Shown here piece by piece: positions 1 through 10,127 of a DNA stretch of 43,740 bases; position 1 is the first letter of the stretch; each line of letters opens with the position of its first letter. Under the pieces are notes generated by a model that saw only the letters and a program-made list of their open reading frames with translations, was not told where the DNA came from and ran no database searches. The DNA is taken from the NCBI GenBank assembly GCA_038093515.1, contig JBBPSI010000204.1:1-43740 (forward strand), given 5' to 3'. The stretch comes from Butyriboletus loyo. Its lineage: Eukaryota > Basidiomycota > Agaricomycetes > Boletales > Boletaceae. A program made the translations under genes and the position numbers.

Positions 1-2
1 AC

Positions 3-1807
3 AGGGAACTACTGGCTGTCATCCACGCCTTGGAAGAATGGCGTCACTACCTTAGGGGGACTGGTCATCCCGTAACGATACTAACCGACCACAAGAATCT
101 GACGTACTTCCGTCAGCCGAACAAGTTGTCGAGACGACAAGCCAGGTGGATGATGTATCTACAAGATTACGACATCAAGTTCCACCATCTCCCCGGAACT
201 GCAATGGGCCCCGCAGACGCCCTCTCTCGCCGAGACGAAGTTGATACCTCGGCCGACAATCAGGAAGTCGTCTTACTTCCTGATTCAGTATTCGTTAAAG
301 CGCTCGACACCGCGCTAGCAGAAAAGATGGTCGTGTCTACCGAGAACGACCCGCTCGTACAGAAGGCCTTGTCGGCTATGTACGAAGCCTCCCCGATATT
401 CCCTCGTTCAGCCCCCACGATTGGCTGTTCGAAAACGATAAACTGTACTACAAGGGACGCCTCTATGTGCCAGAGGAAGCGCGTCACCCCCTTGTAAAGG
501 AACTCCACGAAGGCCCCGCCGGCGGGCATGGAGGAATTTTCAGGACGCAGAACTTAGTCCAACGGGACTACTGGTGGCCCGGAATGGGCTCTTTTATTAG
601 GAAATTCGTCACAGGTTGCGCGGTTTGCCAGGCAAACAAGGTTAATACGCACCCGACAGTACCCGGGCTTACCCCACTATCCAGCACCGCCACACGGCCG
701 TTTCAGCAAGTATCCGTTGATCTCATCACGGATCTCCCGGAGTCTTTGGGATTTGATTCGGTAATGGTCGTGGTAGACCATGGCCTTACGAAGGGGGTAA
801 TTTTCATACCTTGCAACAAGATGATCGATGCAGCAGGCGTCGCACAACTTTTCTTCAACAAAGTTTTCACCAGATTCGGTCTGCACGACCGCTGCATCTC
901 GGACCGCGGTCCACAGTTCGCCTCAGCCTTCGCACGGGAATTAGCAAGGCTGCTAAAATACGACCTCGCCCTATCCTCAGCATATCATCCCCAGACGGAC
1001 GGCGAGACAGAAAGGGTCAACCAGGAGTTGGAGACCTACCTCCGCATATTCTGCGATGGACGCCCTGACAGATGGGCCAGCATACTCCCCATGGCGGAGT
1101 TTTCACACAATTCGACCACGCACTCGGTCACAGGAAAGACACTGTTCTCGTTAATGATCGGCTATGAACCACGAGCGTACCCGGTGTTAGGACGGACGTT
1201 CCTACCGGCATTGGAAGCAAGGCTCTCGGACTTAGCGGCAAGTCGCGAAGAAGCCTTGGAAGCACACGACAAGGCATGGCGCCTTATGAAAGAGCGGATC
1301 ACCACGAAGTTTAAACCATGGAAGGTTGGAGATAAAGTATGGCTAGAAGGCCGCAACCTCCGTCTCAGGTACCAGTCGCGGAAACTCGCGCCAAAACGGG
1401 AAGGCCCCTTTGAGGTGGCACAAGTAGTTTCTCCCGTCGCATTCCGCCTTCGCCTCCCTCCTACCTGGAAGATACACGACGTCTTCCACACCTCTCTCCT
1501 GTCGTCTTACAGAGAGACCCCAGAGCACGGCCCCAACTACATGAACCCGCCCCCAGAAACCATAGAAGGTGAGGAGGAGTACAAAGTTGAAAAGATCCTC
1601 TCTCATAGAGGCACCAGAAATCGGAGACAGTACTTGGTCTCCTGGAAAGGCTACTCCGCTGCCGAAAACACCTGGGAACCCGAAGGGAATTTGGACAATT
1701 CCATGCCGTTGCTGCGAGCATATAAGGCTCGCCACCAGAAGGACTTCCCCACGTCCACCCGCTCCCTCATCATTGCCGCCGCCACCGCCGCCGCCGCTGT
1801 CGTCTAG
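3..1807 (+). pseudogene. Ty3/gypsy pol 3' part: RNase H, integrase, chromodomain; one frameshift
   Basis: This is the C-terminal part of a retrotransposon polyprotein that makes and integrates cDNA. The frame is open from base 3. It reads the end of RT/RNase H (TDHKNLTYF near 90-115, then a DALSR motif near 220) and continues to about 410. There the frame changes by one base at a run of five C (412-416). From about 413 on, the second frame reads without a stop to the TAG at 1805-1807. It carries the integrase HHCC zinc-binding region (two His near 505-535, then CAVC near 620), the three acidic catalytic positions (VDLITDLP near 718, SDRGPQF near 898, HPQTDGETE near 990) and a chromodomain (EYKVEKIL through WKGY to NTWEPE, about 1577-1680). 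The tail after the chromodomain is Ala-rich, encoded by GCC/ACC repeats. The frameshift is the only lesion seen in the visible part. It could be a real mutation or a homopolymer sequencing error. Confidence 0.88.
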
Positions 1808-1849
1808 AGTTTGATCGAACCAGGAGTTTCGATCTTGTACGGGGGGTAA

Positions 1850-2671
1850 TGTTACAGTTTTGCCCCTAAGCATACCCCGCCACTCGTTTTCCCACGCTCT
1901 CGCGTCCCCGCCGCCCCCGCCGCCTTGCGATGCCGCCCATCGCCCGCTCCTCAGTCGCCTAGTGGACGTTATCCACTTCCCCAGTTGCTCCTGCGAGTCT
2001 CTGTGCCATTGCACAAGATAGCCCCTGTCTTCTCACCCCGTCGGGCCGGACCTTCAGCTAAGCTGTCGCGTCCCTCTTTATTCGACCAATGACATTTCTT
2101 ACATCACGTGACTAGCACGTGACTAGATTACGACGTGTCAGTACCTTCGCGTCGAGACCCGTATCCAAGGGCTCCGCCGTTCGCGCACCCTTCGCCCTGT
2201 GGGGCTCGCCTCATGGACATCGTCACTTCTCGTTCAGCACTTCTCATTCGCTGACGATGTCACCATCTTACTTGGAGCTTCGCTCCCTCATTACCGGCAC
2301 TTTGCCGCTTCTCTTTTTCGCCGCTATGACTCGGACAGACTCATAGCCCTTAGCCCTTCACTGCCACGCACAGCTCGGTCTGTGCACCATAGACATTAGT
2401 ATATATACTCGCACTTAGAGTAGTACGAGTTCTCCAGCTAATTCTACACATTCATCAAGTGCATAGTAATCTAGCATTATACCCATCTCTTGCCGATAAA
2501 GCCGATAAGAACCTGCTCGATCTCGTCCGGTCGCCACCACACAAGATCTCGCCGACACTTGCTTTGCAAGACACCCGATAGCGTCGTTCATGCGAGTTGG
2601 CACTCTCCTTATTAGGCTCGAGTCCCTAGTCAAGTGCTCGCTGCTAGTTATTGTGCGCTATCAGCATAACA
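1850..2671 (+). repeat. LTR-A copy 1 (3' LTR of element 1)
   Basis: The LTR starts TGTTACAGTTTTGCCCC directly after the polypurine tract and ends CAGCATAACA. The two other copies in this window (10128 and 13580) end CAGCGTAACA, so the inverted terminal repeat TGTTAC/GTAACA has one CG to CA change here. It carries the tandem CACGTGACTAG motif (about 2105-2126) and a TATATATA box near 2400, as expected for an LTR promoter. Its length is about 822 bp, against about 819 and 811 for the other copies. Confidence 0.92.
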
Positions 2672-2785
2672 CTTAGTGTGCGCACTAAGACATAGTCTGA
2701 GACCCAGCTCAGAAATGCTTCACGAGTCCTGCGGCTACTCCAGAGTGCTGCCTAGTCGTGCTAGTTGTTAGCGCCCAGCGTAACA
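2672..2785 (+). repeat. LTR-C fragment (3' 114 bp)
   Basis: This stretch is nearly identical to the last ~115 bp of the complete LTR-C at 7040-7466. Both begin CTTAGTGTGCGCACTAAG and end AGCGCCCAGCGTAACA. The missing 5' part presumably lies left of element 1, which inserted at the CTTAG. The fragment in turn sits just before the gag start codon of element 2. Confidence 0.85.
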
Positions 2786-2807
2786 GATAGAAACAGATGT
2801 CCACCTT

Positions 2808-4414
2808 ATGGACGAAGAATCAAAGCTTGACAATGAAGGGACCACACAAGAAATTTCTAAATCCCTCTCCAACCTCTTTATTCCACAATCCCCCTCTGCT
2901 CCTTCTGAACCACCCTCTCCCACACCCAGTCCTTCACCCATCAGCTTTAGGAACCCTAGAATGTCGACATATAAGCCAACTGAGCTTAAGATAGGCTCAC
3001 CAGAAGACTACGATGGAAGCTATGACAAATTGAACCCATGGCTGTTGACAGTCAAATCATATCTCCTCATCAATGAGGAACTATATGATACAGACAACAA
3101 CAAGATCGCCTTTGCCCTCTCATACATGAAGAAAGGCATAGCATATCAATGGGCAATGATCTTCAGTCAAGCTGCTCTAAATGGAGCCTCCCCCTCCTAT
3201 GGAAAATGGAGCAACTTTGAAAAGGTCTTCAAAGCAAACTTTGAACATGCAGACACGAAAGGAACAGTGATAGCTAAACTCGCCACTATAAAAGTAGGAG
3301 GAAAGAATAAGAAGGGAGAGAGGATGGATCTGGAAGAATATCTTGCTGAGTTTCAGACTGCCGCTTCATGATCAGAACTAACTGAAGATGTGGCCCTCAT
3401 TGAGTTTTTCTCCAGAGGACTCAATGCCTCTCTTACCCACCAAATTTATGGCACGGATACTCCCCCAACCACGATGGCAGGATGGTACAAACAAGCCATC
3501 CATTTCAAAACACAATGGGACAAAGCTGATGCAGTTATCTCTCAATCCTCCCACAAAGAACCATTGTGCCCTACACACTACACTCCACCTCGAAAGGAGA
3601 AAGAACCTGACTACATGGATGTTGATGTTGCGCAAGCAACGCACAGTCGAATGCTAGTGCGAATACCGTTGCCACAGGCGGTCCTATACGACAGTTGCAG
3701 GTCTACACAAAGACCTGGCAGGGATGATTCTGGAGCTTCAACTTAATCCTCAACTGTTGCCAGCGAATAGACAAGTGGTTAAAACTAGGGAATCCTAGTC
3801 TAACCACGAGCCTTTATATATTGTACAAGGATGCGCACAGACCATGCTGTGCGTGAGATGAACTACTATACATGGCTAGACTAAAGAAGAGAAGCGCAAC
3901 GGTGATTAACCACACGAGGCGCGGGGATCAAAAAGAAGAGAAGTAAACGGAGATTAAATACATGTGTCGTGACGTCATAGAGTCTAGGCCTGGTCTAGGC
4001 CATGACATCATATGCTTAGTCAGCAGGAGATCACATGTAAGTTCCCACGATCATGTGTGCTATGTCACGTGACCTTTGAAGTTGAAAACGACTAAGTCCA
4101 AAGTGAAAGTGTACGAAGTGTACGAATAAATTGTTATGATTATAACAGTTGATTCCATCTGACTATCTAAAGAACAAGTTGAAGAACATTGACGAAAAGA
4201 AAAATGCTTCAATTGCCATGAAGCAGGACACTTATCTCGGAATTTCCCAAAGAAGAAAGGAAAAGGACCTGAGAAGAAGGTGAGGAGAGCAGAGAAAGAG
4301 ATCCCCAGGCTGGTTGAAGTAGAAAGTGACAATGAAGAGAAGAAAGAAACCCTGCAAATTGGCAAAGCTTCAACTCTTAAGAATCTTCTCACCAACTGGG
4401 AAGAGGATTTTTAG
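2808..4414 (+). pseudogene. Element 2 gag (capsid/nucleocapsid), broken
   Basis: The ORF starts ATG at 2808 with an acidic Ser/Pro-rich leader and continues into a typical gypsy gag with a retrotrans_gag-like block (PWLLTVKSYLL, QWAMIFSQAAL). A TGA at 3369-3371 interrupts it, followed in the same frame by a block with a FFSRGLN motif. The solo LTR-B at 3626-4147 splits it after MDVD. Gag resumes at 4148 with TGA stops at 4160 and 4190. A zinc knuckle of CCHC type follows at 4205-4246, whose fourth Cys is Phe (CFNCHEAGHLSRNF). A Lys-rich tail then leads to TAG at 4412. The pol frame overlaps in the -1 frame around GGATTTTTAG (4405-4414). The product would package element RNA; this copy cannot make it. 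Confidence 0.82.
3626..4147 (-). repeat. Solo LTR-B, reverse orientation, inserted in gag of element 2
   Basis: This is the reverse complement of the LTR at 7772-8284, sharing for example the block around CACGTGATCGTGGGAACTT and the CTAGGATTCCCTAG motif. It is flanked by GTTGA on both sides (3621-3625 and 4148-4152). On its own strand it begins TGTTATAATCATAACA and ends GCGCAACA. There is no internal element sequence, so it is a solo LTR left by LTR-LTR recombination. Confidence 0.9.
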
Positions 4415-7039
4415 AACAGAGGTCTCAATCAACATGAGTCCCCTCCCATTCCATATCATGTGCCCCTGTAATACTAGCTGACTCAGAGAAATGTTCAATA
4501 AAACTCTCAGCTCAGTTAATTGATCCAAATGAAGCACTAAAAATTGTCAAAACCTCCACCCTCATTGACTCAGGTGCAGATGTCTCATGCATCAACTGGG
4601 ACTTTGTCAAGAAACATCAACTACCACGAGAACGACTCCCCACCCCCATTCCTGTACGAAATGTCGATCAAACAAGAAACAAAAATGGCGACATCTGATT
4701 CACCACCTCCCTCTATTTCAAAATAGGAGATGTGGTACAGAAAACGAAATTCTATGTCATGCACTGTGGCAAAGAAAATGTAATCCTTGGGCTCCCCTGG
4801 TTGAAAGCAACCAACCCCATCATTGACTGGAAGAAGAAGACCATTACCATTGATGAATCAAAAGACAAATCCCTAGACCTATATTTCTCGCATATGTCGA
4901 AATGAGGAACCTATCTCTCAAAGAACTTGAAACCAGAAAAGAAGTTCAACATTCCTGGACATATCAATGTTGACTATGTTCAACAAGAAAAGATCTTTGA
5001 CTTCTGCAAGTACCAACCCCCTGAAACATTCACAGAAAAAGCCAAACAACAATACTCTCTCAATCGAGTACTTAAGAAATGTGTTCAGTACTTTCCAAAC
5101 ACCCCTGAGGCGAAACAAATTCATGCCTTCACCACCTCCACAAAAGTAGCACAGGAAGCCGAACGAAACAAACCAAAGCCAACTCTTCCGAAAGAATACA
5201 AAGAATTCAGCGAAATCTTCGCAAAAGAAGCCACAGATCACATACCCCCATCCCGACCATATGACCATGCGATCCACCTCGATGAAACATTTGTCCCGAA
5301 AGTCTCAAAGATCTATCCATTGAACCCTGAAGAGAGAAAGGCAACAGAAGACTTTTTAGAAGAAAACCTGCAAACTGGAAAAATCTGACCCTCTAAATCC
5401 CCACAAGCATCGCCCTTCTTTTTCATCAAAAAGAAGGATGGAGGACTTCGCCCCTGCCAAGATTACAGATATGTCAATGAACATACAATCAAAGATGCAT
5501 ACCCCCTTCCCCTAATATCTGACCTCATCGATAAACTTAAAGATGCCAAGGTCTTTACCAAGTTTGATGTTTGATGGGGATACAACAACATACGAATCAA
5601 GGATGGAGATCAATGGAAAGCCGCCTTTATCACACACAAAGGACTCTTTGAACCAACAGTAATGTTCTTTGGACTTTCCAACTCTCCCCCTACATTCCAA
5701 AGATTTATGAATGACTTGTTCAGGGACCTCATCGCAGAAGGATGGCTTGTCATTTACATGGACAACATCCTTATCTTCTCCCCTGATGAAGAAACCCATC
5801 AGGAAAGAACCTGACAAGTCCTCCAATGAATGAAGGAACTCAATCTATGTCTCAAATTAGAAAAATGCAATTTCACCACAAAGGAAGTTGAATATCTTGG
5901 AATGATCATCAAACCAGGACAGGTAGTGATGGACCCAGTAAAGTTGAAAGGAATTTCGGAATGGCTGACACCCCAAAAGGTCAAAGATGTGTGATCCTTC
6001 CTAGGATTTGCCAATTTCTATCAACAATTTATTCCCCATTACTCTGATATCGCCTGACCCCTCCTGGATTTGACGAAGAAGACTCAAGCATGGGAATGGC
6101 TCGAACATCAACAAACCACCTTCACAACCCTCAAGAATATATTCCTCTCAGAACCAGTCCTCACCATGCCTGATCTAGCCAGGCCATTTGCAATAACCAC
6201 TGATGCTTCAAAACATGCCTCAGGAGGAGTTCTTTTACAGACTGATGCCAATGGAGAATGGCACCCCTGTGCCTACCTTTCTCAAACCTTCTCCCCAGCC
6301 GAACAAAACTATGATATCTATGATCGAGAACTCCTTGCAGTAATCAGAGCCCTGAAAACATGGCGCCACTATCTCCAAGGATCTCAATACCCAGTAAATG
6401 TCTTTACAGATCACAAGAACCTTACATACTTCCGACAACCACAGAAGCTGAACTGATGCCAAGCATGATGGCTTCTAGACCTTGCAGACTTTGATCTAAA
6501 GATGACCCATGTACCAGGGAAGGATCTCTCAGCCCCTGATGCATTATCTCAATGACCCAACCTCATCCCCTCCACTGATACTGATAATGATGATGTCACC
6601 CTCCTTCCCACCACCCTCTTCGCCAACCTCATCAACACTGAACTATGAGATTGCATCTCCTCCTCCTCCTCTTCCAACCCCCTTGTCCTCGATTCCCTCC
6701 AAGCAATGGAAGGAACAATTCTCCAGAAATTCAGATCTCGACTTTCTGACTGGAAATTCGACACCAGCATCCTTACATATCAGAAGCAGGTCTACATCCC
6801 TGCAGACCTTCGCAAAACTGTGCTCAAACAACACCATGACCACCTGACGGCAGGCCATCCAGGATACCTGAAAACCCATCAACTGGTTGCCTCTGAATGT
6901 TGGTGGCCTGGTCTTGCCACCTTCATCCAAAAATATGTTGAAGGATGTGCAGCCTGTCAACAGAACAAAGCCAATACTCACCCAACAACCCCCCCTTGAC
7001 TCCGATCCCCTCCTCTGCCTCACGGCCATTCCAACAGAT

Positions 7040-7466
7040 TGTTACGGTAGTGGTATACTTTTTCCATCCACTACCTCTTGGACTACTTCACTCGCCTAGT
7101 CTTTTACTAGTGCCCTTTGAGCGTTACGAACCGCTCTAGCTTAGTCATCCTTTCTCGCGCACGGACGCGCTTTCTTTCATACTCCAGAACTCTCTGGAAT
7201 ATTCCTTCCTCATTTGTAGTTTCCTTCTCGCGACTCGATTAGGAACTTGGTCTGTGCGCAGACCCCCAGTAGTATAAAGACCCGGTCTTTACACCATGTA
7301 CAGTATCTAGTTCTACGCAGTCACCTGCTAGCAATTAGTTCACTTCCAGACTCTTAGTGTGCGCACTAAGGCATAGTCTGAGACCCAGCTCAGAAATGCT
7401 TCACGAGTCCTGCGGCTACTCCAGAGTGCCGCCTAGTCGTTCTAGTTGTTAGCGCCCAGCGTAACA
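7040..7466 (+). repeat. Solo LTR-C, complete, in integrase region of element 2
   Basis: The LTR begins TGTTACGGTAGTGG and ends CCCAGCGTAACA. A perfect 5-bp duplication CAGAT lies on both sides (7035-7039 and 7467-7471). Removing the LTR and one CAGAT restores the integrase frame (PFQQI then the LIT block). A TATA-like AGTATAAAG lies near 7272. CG content is higher than in the host element, which fits a later insertion. Confidence 0.93.
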
Positions 7467-7771
7467 CAGATCTCCTGCAATCTCATAACCAATCTCCCTC
7501 CAACAGCTGATGGCTTTGATACCTTATTGGTTGTGGTCAACCATGGGCTTACTAAGGGGGTAATTCTATGCCCTACCAAGAAGACTGTGGACTCCTCAGG
7601 AATTGCTTCTCTCTTTTTATTGAAAGTATATGCCAGATTCAGATTATACAACAAAATAATCTCTGACAGAGGTTCCCAGTTTGCCTCTGCTTTTGTAAAA
7701 GAACTTGGAAAGCTCCTAGGGTACAACCTCTCCCTCTCAACAGCATACCACCCCCAGACAGACAGAGAAAC

Positions 7772-8284
7772 TGTTATAATCATAACATTTATTCGTACAC
7801 TTTCACTTCGGACTTAGTCGTTTTCACTTTCAAAGGTCACGTGACATAGCGCACGTGATCGTGGGAACTTACATGTGATCTCATGCTGACTAAGCATATG
7901 ATGTCATGGCCTAGACCAGGCCTAGACTCTATGACGTCACGACACATGTATTTAATCTCCGTTTACTTCTCTTCTTTATGATCCCCGCGCCTTGTGTGGT
8001 TAATCACCGTTGCACTTCTCTTCTTTAGTCTAGCCATGTATAGTAGTTCATCACATGCACAGCATGGTCTGTGCGCATCTCTGTATAATATATAAAGGCT
8101 CGTGGTTAGACTAGGATTCCCTAGTTTTAACCACTTGTCTATTCGCTGGCAACAGTTGAGGATTAAGTTGAAGCTCCTTGATCACACATCTTGCCTGTGC
8201 TTTGTGTAGCACAGCAACTGTCGTTGGACCGCCTGTGGCAGGGTACTATGTGCTAGCATTCGACTGCACGTTGCCTTCGCAACA
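7772..8284 (+). repeat. Solo LTR-B in integrase region of element 2
   Basis: The LTR begins TGTTATAATCATAACA and ends CTTCGCAACA. The duplication GAAAC flanks it at 7767-7771 and 8285-8289. It splits the third catalytic motif of integrase (HPQTD before, ERVNQE after). It contains CACGTGACATAGCGCACGTGA, a TATATAAAGG box near 8089 and the CTAGGATTCCCTAG motif. It is the forward twin of the copy at 3626-4147. Confidence 0.93.
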
Positions 8285-9023
8285 GAAACAGAGAGGGTTA
8301 ACCAGGAAGTTGAAACGTACCTTCGCATCTTTTGTGGAAATAACCTGTCCACCTGGGCAGATAACATCACCCATGCTGAATTTACACACAATCACTGCCC
8401 CCATTTGGTCACAGGGAAATCTCTGTTCTTCTTAATGATGGGATATGAACCCTGTCCTTTTCCCACCATTATCTCTGAAATGAACCTTCCAGCTGTCAAA
8501 GAATGTTTGAAACAACTCACAGCAGCACAAAACAAAGCACTAGCAGCCCATGCCCTTGCCCAACAGACAATGAAATCTTGAAACACACACTTCTTCTCTC
8601 CCTTCTCAAAAGGTGATAAAGTTTGGCTAGAAGCAAGAAATCTTTATCAATGAATCGAGAACCCAAAATTTGCCCCAAAAAGAGAAGGCCCCTTTGTTAT
8701 CATCAACACCCTATTCCCTATCACATACAAACTCTGACTCCCCAAAACATGGAAGATTCATGACGTATTCCATGCTTCCCTCTTATTGCCCTATTGCAAA
8801 AATGATGTTCATGGCCTGAATTTCCCTAAACCACCCCCTGACCTTATCAGTGGAGAAAAAGAGTTCAAAGTAGAAGCCATCTTATGACACAAAGGACCTC
8901 CCAATCGCCACCTGTTCCTGATCAAATGGGAAGGATATCCCACCGCTGACAACTCATGGGAACCTGAAAAGAACCTCAACAATGCCAAACAGTTGTTGAA
9001 AGATTATATGAAGAACCACCTCC

Positions 9024-10040
9024 ATGATTTTCCCCCTTTTCAGTGAACCACCACCCACTAAACAAACAAATATGGCCCAGGAGAATCACCCATATGCTCA
9101 TCGCCTCCATAAACCCTCCAATGACGATACCCTCCACCTCCTTGCTCTGATGTTACAAGACTCCGGACTATCCCAAGACATAGACTTCAGCCTAGACTCT
9201 TCATCCCCTCTTGATGCTCTTTGCCTGGCTTTCCTGCAAGCCAGACGTTTCAATCTCTTTATCAACCACTTAGCCAACCAACCCTGTGCTCGCCCCCCTA
9301 ATTTCATTGTATCCCTCATGTGCCACTCACAGGCCAACCTAGGAACACAACTCCTTGTCACTATGGACCAGCTAGGCATGTCTGACTTCATACAAGAAAT
9401 TGACAAACAAGTCAGACCACCTCAACCCCTTCTCCAATGACTATCCTCATCTCCCCTCCCTTGTCTGAATGCCTCCATTGATACTCCTGCTCAATGAAAA
9501 CACCCTATCCACTCGACCAAACCTACTATAGGATACCCTCTGTCTGATAATGAACCAATCACCTTGACAGCAGAGGAAATCCAAGCAATTGAAGAGGTAG
9601 AAAGGACTTTCACCCCAGCAGAACGAGAACATCAAAGAGTATGCAACAATGCCCCTCTTCCTCGCTCCCACCCTCTCTACCATGACACTTGCTTTACCTG
9701 CCAACACCTCAGACACACTCACATCAATTGTACCCTTTACCAATGTCCTTTTTGCCTCCAATCATCCCCTGGCCATCCCCAGTCACATTGCCCATGAAGG
9801 AGATATTCCAATCCCTCCTTCCAATCTTCTAGTAGGTCCTCCAGATCATCACACCACCACCCTCCTCGCCCACTATACAGCCCTTCCCTAACATGCGCTA
9901 TCTGCCAAAGCCAAGAGGAACACCTACAGGAACATCAAGAGCATGGAGAAGTCTGTCCTTATGAAGGAGATGATGTTATTGATGATGTTGGCTATGCTAA
10001 CATCACAGGATCCCCAGTCTTTGGGTACATGGACTTTTAG
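9024..10040 (+). pseudogene. Element 2 accessory 3' ORF, Cys/His-rich, downstream of chromodomain
   Basis: A third reading frame overlaps the end of pol by 23 nt (ATG 9024; a second ATG at 9072 starts MAQENHPYAH) and runs to TAG at 10038-10040. It has only three interruptions, all TGA (9438, 9495, 9795), as in gag and pol, so it decayed in step with them. The product would be about 320-340 residues: an N-terminal helical part (LLALMLQDSGL, ALCLAFLQARRF), an acidic middle (ITLTAEEIQAIEEVERTF), then two Cys/His clusters (CFTCQHLRHTHINC-LYQCPFC near 9690-9760 and CAICQSQEEHLQEHQ near 9896-9940). The polypurine tract and LTR follow 20-35 nt later, so it belongs to the element. I do not recognise the family. 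Zinc binding or nucleic-acid binding is inference from the Cys spacing. Confidence 0.6.
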
Positions 10041-10127
10041 GAAGTACAATGACTTCCAATGTAAAGGGGGGGTAATGTTACAACTCATTCATTTCTTTTC
10101 TACTTAAGCATAACTCATGATAGCTTA

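Larger units (their letters stand above)
1..2671 (+). mobile_element. Element 1: 3' part of a young chromodomain Ty3/gypsy retrotransposon
   Basis: The window opens inside the reverse transcriptase/RNase H region of a Ty3/gypsy element and runs through integrase, chromodomain, a polypurine tract (ACGGGGGG near 1839-1846) and the 3' LTR (1850-2671). CG dinucleotides are frequent throughout, unlike element 2 next to it, which suggests a recent insertion. The 3' LTR is followed directly by the tail of an unrelated LTR (family C), so this element inserted into an LTR-C copy. The predicted right-hand target-site duplication is CTTAG at 2672-2676. The left copy and the 5' LTR lie outside the window, so the duplication cannot be confirmed here. 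Confidence 0.9.
4405..9046 (+). pseudogene. Element 2 pol: protease, RT, RNase H, integrase, chromodomain; many TGA stops
   Basis: The domains follow in order: aspartic protease (IDSGAD at about 4564), RT with FDV-WGYNNIRI near 5565 and the active-site box YMDN at 5755-5766, RNase H (DREL near 6320, TDHKNLTYF near 6406), integrase zinc region (6830-6970), integrase core (7470-8330) and chromodomain (about 8850-8990). In-frame TGA codons lie at 4432, 4696, 4903, 5386, 5572, 5812, 5827, 5992, 6055, 6454, 6466, 6553, 6646, 6997, 8579, 8651, 8735 and 8885. I saw no TAA or TAG inside the conserved parts. Several stops stand where relatives have Arg, for example before WGYNNI and before SFLGFANFY. 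RT has lost the second Asp of YMDD, and the first integrase Asp reads Asn (7479). LTR-C (7040) and LTR-B (7772) interrupt the integrase region. The copy is non-coding today. Confidence 0.87.

Noticed and set aside
400..420. Programmed frameshift between RNase H and integrase in element 1
   Set aside because: Ty3/gypsy pol is translated as one frame here in relatives, and element 2 has no shift at the equivalent place. A mutation or read error in a C run is simpler.
1343..2014. 223-codon antisense ORF over the chromodomain and LTR
   Set aside because: It is a shadow of GC-rich coding sequence, with Gly-rich low complexity from the GCC repeats and no motif.
2119..2399. Short ORFs inside LTR-A copies (also at 10399 and 13841)
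   Set aside because: The same frame recurs in all three copies because the LTRs are homologous. It lies over promoter motifs and has no domain.
6643..7029. Antisense ORF over element 2 integrase
   Set aside because: It mirrors the sense pol frame and crosses the LTR-C insertion point.
3369..9797. In-frame TGA codons as recoding (selenocysteine or a variant nuclear code)
   Set aside because: The unique genes in the same window use TGA as a normal stop (DAD2, VPS11) and do not contain it internally. The TGA codons are confined to a decayed element and replace Arg.
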